A stretch of 64,000 nt of DNA. Source: Lachnospiraceae bacterium (GTDB lineage: Bacteria > Bacillota > Clostridia > Lachnospirales > Lachnospiraceae). The notes under the pieces are model-generated. The model did no database searches, was not told where the DNA came from, and was given only the letters and a program-made list of their open reading frames with translations. Of the stretch, positions 28,560 to 36,100 are shown piece after piece. Made by a program: the position numbers and the translations under genes. Location: positions 1-64,000 of the forward strand of contig SVDY01000007.1 of assembly GCA_015057665.1 (NCBI GenBank). The letters run 5' to 3'. Every line of letters begins with the position of its first letter. Position 1 is the first letter of the stretch.

Positions 28560-28588
28560 TTGAATTAATTCAGTTATTCCTTTAAAAT
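28560..28588 (+). promoter_or_regulatory. Promoter of the Schlafen/HATPase gene
   Basis: TTGAAT (28560-28565), a 17-base spacer, TAAAAT (28583-28588). Several short AT-rich dyads (AACTTAAGTT near 28549, GAATTAATTC) overlap it and could be an operator. The rest of 28315-28610 holds only the AGGTAATCA pair. Confidence 0.6.
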
Positions 28589-28610
28589 ATAATAAAGGAA
28601 GTGAAGTGAT

Positions 28611-30065
28611 ATGTTAAGAGAAGACTTAATTGAGTTAACTAATTTTGTAAAAGAGAAAAAAACAGAAGGACAGCAGCTCGAAGTAAAAGCTGCTCATTTG
28701 GATTGTCCCAAAAAGCTCTATGATACACTTTCCAGTTTTTCCAATCAGGATGGCGGTGGAACTATGCTGTTTGGAGTGGACGAGTCAAAGGAATTTGAAG
28801 TTGTAGGCGTTTTTGATCTTCAGTTATTGCAGAAGAAAGTGACGGAACAATGCAATCAGATGGAGCCGCCAGTACGTGCTGTGTTTACTTTTGCAGAAGT
28901 TGATGGAAAGCCGGTGTGTTCTGCAGAAATTCCAGGTATTGATTTGGCGGAAAGACCATGTTATTACAAAGGGGCAGGACGAGTGAAAGGATCCTATATC
29001 CGTGTGGGAGATGCGGATCTTCCTATGACAGACTATGAATTATATAGTTTTGAAGCGTTCCGTAAGCATCTGCATGATGATGAGCGAATTGTGGAGAGAG
29101 CTACTTTGGCGCTTTTGGACAAGGATAAGATTCAGAACTATATGCGTAATAAAAGAGCAGAGAGACCAGGATTTGCTATGCTCTCAGAAGAGCAGGCTAT
29201 GGAGATGCTTAATATTACACGAAATGGTAGTCCGACTCTGGCAGCAGTCATGAACTTTTGTATGTATCCGCAAGGGTATTTTCCACAATTGGGTATTACG
29301 GCTATCGTGGTGCCTGGAACAGAGATAGGGGATGTATCAGAAGATAATTCAAGATTCATAGACAACAAACGAATTGAAGGTACGATTTCTGATATGGTGG
29401 AAGAAGCAGTTGCTTTCTGTAAACGTAATATGAAAGTCAGTACGATTATTGATCCGGAAACAGGAAAAAGAAAAGATCGTACCGAGTACCCGCTTGAAGC
29501 AATTCGTGAAGTTATCCTTAATGCAGTAATTCATCGCGATTATAGTCATTATACAGAAGGAACCCCAATCCAGTTAAATATGTATTCTGATCGATTAGAA
29601 GTGCATAGCCCAGGCAGTCTTTACGGCCGAATGACAGTGGAACAATTAGGATTTGCAAAACCAGATTTACGAAATCCGGGACTGGCGGTCATGACAGAAA
29701 TGCTGACAGGAGCAGAAAATCGTTATTCCGGAATTCCGACCATAAGAAGAGAGATGAAGGCATATAACCTGCCGGAACCAGTCTTTGAGAATAGAAGAAA
29801 TGAGTTCGTGGTCACACTTAGAAATAAGAGACAAGAAGAAACTATAACGATACCAAGTGTGCGAGTGATAGAGATAGGATCTAAAGAAGATCTGATTTCT
29901 TTTTGTAAAACGCCGCGAAGCCGTAAAGAAATTGCGGAGCATTTGAGAATCAAGACAATTGCATTTGTCACCGAACATTATCTGAAGCCTCTGTTAGCGG
30001 ATGGAAGTTTAAAAATGACAATACCGGACAAACCAAAAAGTAAGAATCAGAAGTTTTATTCATAA
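28611..30065 (+). CDS. Schlafen/AlbA_2 and HATPase_c_4 (RecG-like) regulator
   Basis: Protein of 484 residues with AAGGAAGTG upstream. The N-terminal AlbA_2/Schlafen domain (about 12-140: EGQQLEVKAAH, SFSNQDGGGTMLFGVDES, GRVKGSYIRVGD) is followed by a central region and a HATPase_c_4 domain (PLEAIREVILNAVIHRDYS, LEVHSPGSLYG) and a C-terminal winged-helix-like end. Such proteins are called ATP-binding or RecG-like regulators and are frequent in islands. Some Schlafen-type proteins act in phage defence, but there is no direct evidence of that here. It is the first gene after the left att site and is followed by a terminator. Confidence 0.85.
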   Translation: MLREDLIELTNFVKEKKTEGQQLEVKAAHLDCPKKLYDTLSSFSNQDGGGTMLFGVDESKEFEVVGVFDLQLLQKKVTEQCNQMEPPVRAVFTFAEVDGKPVCSAEIPGIDLAERPCYYKGAGRVKGSYIRVGDADLPMTDYELYSFEAFRKHLHDDERIVERATLALLDKDKIQNYMRNKRAERPGFAMLSEEQAMEMLNITRNGSPTLAAVMNFCMYPQGYFPQLGITAIVVPGTEIGDVSEDNSRFIDNKRIEGTISDMVEEAVAFCKRNMKVSTIIDPETGKRKDRTEYPLEAIREVILNAVIHRDYSHYTEGTPIQLNMYSDRLEVHSPGSLYGRMTVEQLGFAKPDLRNPGLAVMTEMLTGAENRYSGIPTIRREMKAYNLPEPVFENRRNEFVVTLRNKRQEETITIPSVRVIEIGSKEDLISFCKTPRSRKEIAEHLRIKTIAFVTEHYLKPLLADGSLKMTIPDKPKSKNQKFYS

Positions 30066-30080
30066 TTTATATTATCAGAA

Positions 30081-30127
30081 AGCCCATATCAACCAATCGG
30101 AAGATATGGGCTGTTCTTTTTCATTTT
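30081..30127 (+). terminator. Terminator of the Schlafen/HATPase gene
   Basis: AGCCCATATC (30081-30090) pairs perfectly with GATATGGGCT (30103-30112), followed by GTTCTTTTTCATTTTT. Confidence 0.85.
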
Positions 30128-30158
30128 TATTAGTCTCATTTTGAACTGCTGCCAATAT

Positions 30159-30548
30159 TTAGTCAGCGTATTCAATCATCTCGATAATGTTGTTCCGGTC
30201 CGTCGTCCAACATCTATGGATAAATTCTTTTCCTCCGGCAATTGTAATTTCTCCACAACGGCAGGTGATACATTCTGTAGGAGTTATGGACTCCAATATA
30301 TCTCGACATAATCGGCACTTTGCACGGTTCCGGATAATAGTGCGAACCCGAAACATGTCCAGAACATAAGAAGGGATGTTGTTCTTGTCGATGTTATGAA
30401 TTTTGCAGTATTTGTGAAGTTTAGGTAGATTGACATTTATGCTGCCAGATGTCCTGACAGGATCATACCATGGATATACATTTGTTTTGGGCTCTGCAGA
30501 AGAACCCGTTTTTTTGATTTTTTCTTTCCCACAATCAGACATTGGCAT
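30159..30548 (-). CDS. Zinc-ribbon-like protein, DUF7695-like
   Basis: Protein of 129 residues with GAGAGGAAA before the ATG. The C-terminal half, VRTIIRNRAKCRLCRDILES then CITCRCGEITIAGG, has two CxxC or CxC pairs and resembles DUF7695, a small zinc-ribbon family of phages and islands. The N-terminal half is low in recognisable features. It is the last gene of a minus-strand cluster of three small island genes. The function is unknown and the family call is from memory. Confidence 0.7.
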   Translation of the reverse strand: MPMSDCGKEKIKKTGSSAEPKTNVYPWYDPVRTSGSINVNLPKLHKYCKIHNIDKNNIPSYVLDMFRVRTIIRNRAKCRLCRDILESITPTECITCRCGEITIAGGKEFIHRCWTTDRNNIIEMIEYAD

Positions 30549-30581
30549 TTACTTTCCTCTCAATTCATTTTCATAATCCTT

Positions 30582-30746
30582 TTATTTTTGGACAAAGCAA
30601 TCATTAGCTCGAATCACATGGCGCAACCGATTGTTTCTGCAAAAACTGCAGCTGCCATGATATCTACATTGAATATAGACGGCTTTGCATTTTAAAAACG
30701 GACGCCGCTTTTCCTTTCCGTACTTAATTGCTTTATCCAGACTCAT
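30582..30746 (-). CDS. Small Cys/His protein (54 aa) of the island
   Basis: A 54-residue frame: MSLDKAIKYGKEKRRP, then CRYHGSCSFCRNNRL. This is the layout of a small protein often seen in Firmicute phages and integrative elements, with a C-x3-H-x2-C-x2-C putative zinc site. TAGGAAC lies just before the ATG, and the stop of the upstream gene is 5 bases away, so they are translated together. Function unknown. Confidence 0.65.
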   Translation of the reverse strand: MSLDKAIKYGKEKRRPFLKCKAVYIQCRYHGSCSFCRNNRLRHVIRANDCFVQK

Positions 30747-30751
30747 AGTTC

Positions 30752-30984
30752 CTACTCGCTGACAATTGGGTCAAAATTATGAAAGGCCATATAAATTAAT
30801 TGAGAGAGTGTGTCTGCAATGATGTATTTTGTTTCGTCAATACACTGTTCTGTATAGATTTCAACACCAAAATCCATAGCTTTCATATTTGCAAAGCTGA
30901 TCAGGGCATCGGTATTGGTCCCTTTTTTCGTTAAAAAAGCAGTTTCGTTTTGTCATCAAGTGTTCGTGCAACCACCCAGTACAT
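30752..30984 (-). pseudogene. Frameshifted small island gene (about 77 aa)
   Basis: The ATG at 30984 has AAAGGAGAG upstream. The frame MYWVVARTLDDKTKLLF ends at a TAA directly after a run of six T. Reading one base back in that run gives LTKKGTNTDALISFANMK and continues to a stop at 30752, just before the next gene. Either one T was lost (mutation or sequencing error) or a -1 slip on the T run makes the full product. The downstream part is soluble and acidic with no family I recognise. Confidence 0.6.
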
Positions 30985-31307
30985 CGTTATTTCTCTCCTT
31001 TACTTCTTTTGGAACAAGGTCTTTGGCATACTTGTAATTATAAGCAGAATGCTTAAATAATTTTCATAAAATTAATTAATGTAAATTTATTAAAGTATAT
31101 CTCGTTATTTTCAAAATTAATATGAAAAATATGTAAATAGGAGTGTGACTGCGTGTAATGCGGCGCTCCTATTTTGTGATTGTAAGGAATGAATTGTACG
31201 TACCGACCATTGTTGGTTTACCATAGTTTTGGATATGTTTTCGAACGAGGATGGTCATTTTATAGTGCTATAATGGAAAAAAGTTTTTCATTATAGGAGA
31301 TTTAAAA
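30985..31307. other. AT-rich intergenic region with inverted repeat
   Basis: No gene is seen. AAATAGGAG (31135-31143) pairs with CTCCTATTT (31166-31174) around 22 bases and is followed by TGTG, so it may be a weak terminator or a regulatory hairpin. A TATAAT lies at 31270-31275, about 33 bases before the AraC-type gene, without a good -35, which would fit activator-dependent transcription. A TATAAT is also present on the minus strand near 31040 for the small-gene cluster. Confidence 0.5.
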
Positions 31308-33026
31308 ATGCATAGAAAAGATTTTATGGAACGTGTGCTTCAGTATATGATTGCGCATTTGAATGAAGACTTGAGAGTGGCGGCAGTTGCGCATGAATTT
31401 AATTACAGCTCGGCTTATTTTTCAAAACTCTTTTTTGATTATTTTGAGATTCCTTTTATGCGTTTTTTTAGGAGTATGAAACTAAGAGGTGCAGCACGGG
31501 AAATACTTCAGAACCAATCTATAAAAGGAATACGTGAAAAATGGGGTGGATATTCGAATGCCATGAGTTTTTGCAAAGCATTTCGCAAAGAATTTGGAAT
31601 GTCACCAAAAGATTTTCTGCGATATGCGGATGACGTGCCGGATATGCCGGCAAGAAAGAGGTTAGATGGGGATGAGCTTACAATAGAATATGTATTTTTG
31701 GATGAAATAAAAACTGCATCCTATTCTTTGTATCACTATAACTACTATGATAATGAACCGGATTTTTGGAAAAAAGAATTTGCATATGGACTTTTTCACG
31801 GAGTTGATAAAGAAAAATGGAAAGATTTCAATCCGCAGATTGGTTTTTGGTGGAACAAGACGGCGGAAGTAATGAATTATGCTGTGGGAAGACAACTTGA
31901 TTATCAGGACAAGATACCTAAGGGTATGGATATCTTTGTGTTTCCGGCGGGAAATTATGTTATGTTTTCGACGAAAAGAAAGGAGACAGACATAGAAAAT
32001 GCCAAATTGCTTCGCAAAATGAGTCAATTCATTTTTTTTGAATGGAAAATAATAAATCAAAAAAAATTCGACATCATGAGAAGTACTTTTGAATGGTGTG
32101 ATAGAGAAACGGTGAAGATTTATGTTCCTATTATTCTGGAAACGAATACTTGGAAGACTAGTTATGGAGTAGATACATGGATTCGTTATATTAATAATCA
32201 TATTGATGAGGAACTTACTATTACAAAACTTGCGGATATCTTTGGTTATTCCAGAACGAGTTTTCGTCAGGTTTTTCAACTACATTATGAAATGGATCCG
32301 GCTGTTTATATTCGCAGGAAGCGTTTATATTTTACTGCACAGGAAATAGAGCAGGAGGTCAGGAAAGAAAAACAGATACTCATTTATCAAAAGTATAACT
32401 TTAAATCAAAAGAAGAATTTATAGATTTATATATAGAAGAATTTGGTATCAGTCCGTTTGGAAAGGAAAAAATAAAAGTTGAGGTTGTAGATTTGAAACA
32501 ATACTATGACCAATACAAAGCCTGTATGAAAATTACATATTCTGAATTAAATGATATTAAATTCCTTGGGAAAACAGTTATGCCCCAGACAACTATGTGG
32601 AGTGAGGAATATAAGATTTCTTCACTGGCGGCCTATTGGTTCTTGAATGACTTTGATTCTATGTTAGGGAAAGATTGTGCATGTAAAGAGGTTGGGCAAG
32701 AGAATAAGGTTGCCATCTGGAAACAGTGTCCGCAGCAGATGGACACTGATGAACTATATGAATATGTGCTTGGCCCGGTTGTGGATGAGTTTCATTCGGA
32801 CTGGAATGAGGGGAGTCCGTTTCTAATAAGAGGTGGACGATATGCTGTCTTTGAAACTATGCAGGAAACGGATGAAGACAATTTAGAGGAAATGTATCTA
32901 TTGTTGACCAGGTGTGCTTTCTATGGATGGTGCAAAGAAAACATTGATAGATACGATTCAAATCGTATTGTGTTTGCATGGTATAAAAATAAAAAACTGT
33001 ATTTTTATATTCCTATTTTCAGATAG
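31308..33026 (+). CDS. AraC-type regulator with duplicated HTH + GyrI-like modules
   Basis: Protein of 572 residues with ATAGGAG upstream. It reads as two copies of one plan. Residues 1-105 are an AraC HTH pair (YMIAHLNEDLRVAAVAHEFNYS, GMSPKDFLRY), about 120-278 a GyrI-like effector-binding domain ending VKIYVPII, about 285-395 a second AraC HTH (YINNHIDEELTITKLADIFGYS, FGISPFGK), and about 405-572 a second GyrI-like domain ending KKLYFYIPIF. AraC proteins with GyrI domains sense small ligands. Usual members have one of each (about 280-300 residues). It lies directly upstream of the surface protein gene and is its likely regulator. Confidence 0.88.
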   Translation: MHRKDFMERVLQYMIAHLNEDLRVAAVAHEFNYSSAYFSKLFFDYFEIPFMRFFRSMKLRGAAREILQNQSIKGIREKWGGYSNAMSFCKAFRKEFGMSPKDFLRYADDVPDMPARKRLDGDELTIEYVFLDEIKTASYSLYHYNYYDNEPDFWKKEFAYGLFHGVDKEKWKDFNPQIGFWWNKTAEVMNYAVGRQLDYQDKIPKGMDIFVFPAGNYVMFSTKRKETDIENAKLLRKMSQFIFFEWKIINQKKFDIMRSTFEWCDRETVKIYVPIILETNTWKTSYGVDTWIRYINNHIDEELTITKLADIFGYSRTSFRQVFQLHYEMDPAVYIRRKRLYFTAQEIEQEVRKEKQILIYQKYNFKSKEEFIDLYIEEFGISPFGKEKIKVEVVDLKQYYDQYKACMKITYSELNDIKFLGKTVMPQTTMWSEEYKISSLAAYWFLNDFDSMLGKDCACKEVGQENKVAIWKQCPQQMDTDELYEYVLGPVVDEFHSDWNEGSPFLIRGGRYAVFETMQETDEDNLEEMYLLLTRCAFYGWCKENIDRYDSNRIVFAWYKNKKLYFYIPIFR

Positions 33027-33177
33027 AACATGGCGGAAAGAGGAAGCTGATTTTGGACATGTTTATCTCCAATAAGGAGGTTTTTGTTGTGATAAACTTA
33101 TAATGTAAATAAAAAGGGCAGAAGAAAGAACGAATCTTTATACCCTGTATTTAATTATAAAGAAAGGAAGAGAAACG

Positions 33178-36100
33178 ATGAAACAATTAAGAAGAAAGCA
33201 TTCTCGAATCCTGGCATTTCTGCTGGCATTTATTATGGTTCTTTCTGTTATGCCGATTACAGCGTTGGCAGAGGCATTGGACAGCTCCGAATTGGCATTT
33301 AATGTACAGAATCCAGCTGGTTATGTAACAGTCAGTTTCGAGGATAACGGAGTTCGCCCTCAGGGTGCATCCATCATGAACCCGGATCTTTATCAAGAAG
33401 CGTTGGGAACAATTATTGAACCGACGAAAGTACCATTTCTGGAAGGAGAAAATATGGCTCAGGTGACAGTCCGTCTCCTGGATGCAATGGGAATCAAATA
33501 TTCTCATACAGGCAATATGACGGATGGATTCTATTTGTCCAGTATTGATAAGTTCACCTTTAACAACAAGTATTATGAAACGCTGGGAGAGTTTGATGCA
33601 GGCAATGAATCCGGCTGGTGTGTTAGATTAAATAACTGGCATATTAACAGAGGAACTGCGGATTTTGAAGTGGAAGACGGAGATTCCATCAAATGGCTTT
33701 ACACATGTCAATACGGATCCGATATCGGTGCGGATTTTAGCAGCAAAAGTGCTAAAATCACGGATGTATTATTTACTGATCCGGAATTTGAAGTAGTGAA
33801 ATATGATGATTGGTATTATGAACTGAACGTTCCTGCAGGTACATCGGAGGTTGCATTTGAAGTTGAACTTGAAAATTATGCATCTGTTATCAGTGTGTTT
33901 GTAAATGGAGAAGAGGTAAAGTATCGTCCTAACTCCCCGATTCTCGTGTCAAACTATGATACAATTACGATAGAGTCTACATTGGAACATATGGATGTAA
34001 ATAATAACAATGAAGTTACAACTTACACAGACACTGTCGATATCTGGGTATGTAAAGAAGCGGAACCACCTAAGCTGACAGTACGTCAGGATGCACCTGA
34101 CACGCTGGAAGGTGTCATAGGTGAGTCGGTAGAACTTGATCTTGCAGAGGTGTTTGATAATCTCTGGATTGGTGATATGCACTACACTGTTACATGTGAA
34201 GCACTTGATTTGAATCTGGAGTGGGATAACAATCAATGGTTTGATATGGAGTGTGGCGATACCGCAGGAGAATATGAATTAGTCTTTTCTGTAAGTGACG
34301 GAACCGATATGGTAAGTCATACGATTACACTGAATATACTGACAGAAAGAATAAAAACAACTCCGACTATTCGACCGGAATATGCCGAAACAAAAGAGAA
34401 GATTTATGTTTATACAGGTGGCATCTATGTGCGTGTCATGCTTGAGACAATCTTTGAAGATAAGGATGGAGATCCGCTTACCTACAACATTCTTGTAGAT
34501 GGTGAACCTTATGTTCCTGAAAAGTATGAAAATATTGTATTAGACAGTTCTCATATCGTATTTTATGAAGACAACACAGTGAGAAAAATCGAAGTAACAG
34601 CGACTGACGGAACAACGGAATCAGAAGTATTTACTGCATACTGCATCGGTGCAAAAGCAGAGATTACAGTTCCAAAGGACAGTCCGCTTTTTACTACAAA
34701 TGACGGAATTAGTTATAATTATATCAACCATACAGCGGCTGATAATCGTTTTAAACTTGAAAAGAAAATCAACGTTGAGACTGATCTTCTGAAAGTGGAA
34801 TGGACTTCTTCGGATCCTTCTATCGCAAATATTGATAAAGACGGTAATGTGACCGTTGCCGAGGATATAGCTTATGTTGCTAACGTAACAATTGGTCTGT
34901 CTTCCGGAACAAATTCATGGGGTGGAATTGAATGGCTCGGAAGTACATGGGTTACAATTTATCCACAGGCACCACAGAGGGAAGATCTTACAGTAACATT
35001 GGCTGAGAATGAAGATATGACACAGTCAGTTGAGCTGTGGGGAGATGATGCAATTCCATTCTGGGATATCAATATGTTTGATATCAAGGTGGATGATAAG
35101 AATATCTGTAATGTAGAAGTGCCATTATACGGTCCTCTTACCGTATCACCAAAACAGGTAGGAAAAACAAAAGTAACTTTAACATTAAAGGATAATCCAT
35201 CTATCAAATGTGAATTCTATGTTATCGTAGAAGGTTATGGTCTGAAAGTGAAAGGACAGAACAATAACAGTGTAACATTTGAAAAAGGCAAAAAAGTTCA
35301 GATGGAAGTTCTGGGCGCACAGGCAGGAGAAAACTTCACGTGGGAATCTCAGGATGAAACTATTGCAACTGTAGATAACCAGGGAGTTGTAACTCTTCAG
35401 AAAACAGGTGCTGTATATATTAAAGCCAAATCTTCTCGTTCCACAGAGGATAATGTAATTGCGACCGGTGCATATTTACAGGTGAAAGAAGCCGGCAAAG
35501 TATATCTGGAAGAACTTGCAATACCGGGATACAATTACTTCACAGATATGATTAGTGAAAAATCCGCATTCCAAGCTGCTCAGTTAAACTATAATTGGAG
35601 GATTTTAGAAGATCAGTATTATTACAGTACACTGGAATTCAAACCATATTTTGATGATGAGACATTAAATGCGGTTCTTAAATATGAAGACCAATATAAT
35701 AAAGCACAGACAGTAGAATTAAAAGATGGCGAGCTGGTTGAAATCTATGACGGTATTTCTCCGGGATGTAATCTTGTAACTATCGAGGTGTCTGCCAAAG
35801 ATAATAAGGAACAGGTTACAACGTATACATTTGAAATTACACGTCCATATAACCCTGTAAACGACATCTACGATATTACGGTTTATCCAAATGGTGAAGA
35901 TGTACTGTATTATCCGACTTACAAAGACTGCGTAGAAGGAACCATGTTCCAGTTTGACGAAGAAACCGGTGAAACAACAGAGAATAACTGGTGGGATGGT
36001 GGATGGTATTCATACACAACGTACGTCTTTGGAACAAGAACAAAGTCTATTTCTTTAAAGCCGTATATGGCTTATGAAAATCAGAAGGCTATGATTTATG

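Noticed and set aside
33027-33177. Cobalamin riboswitch before the surface protein gene
   Set aside because: The 150-base gap is too short and no B12-box-like conserved sequence is visible.
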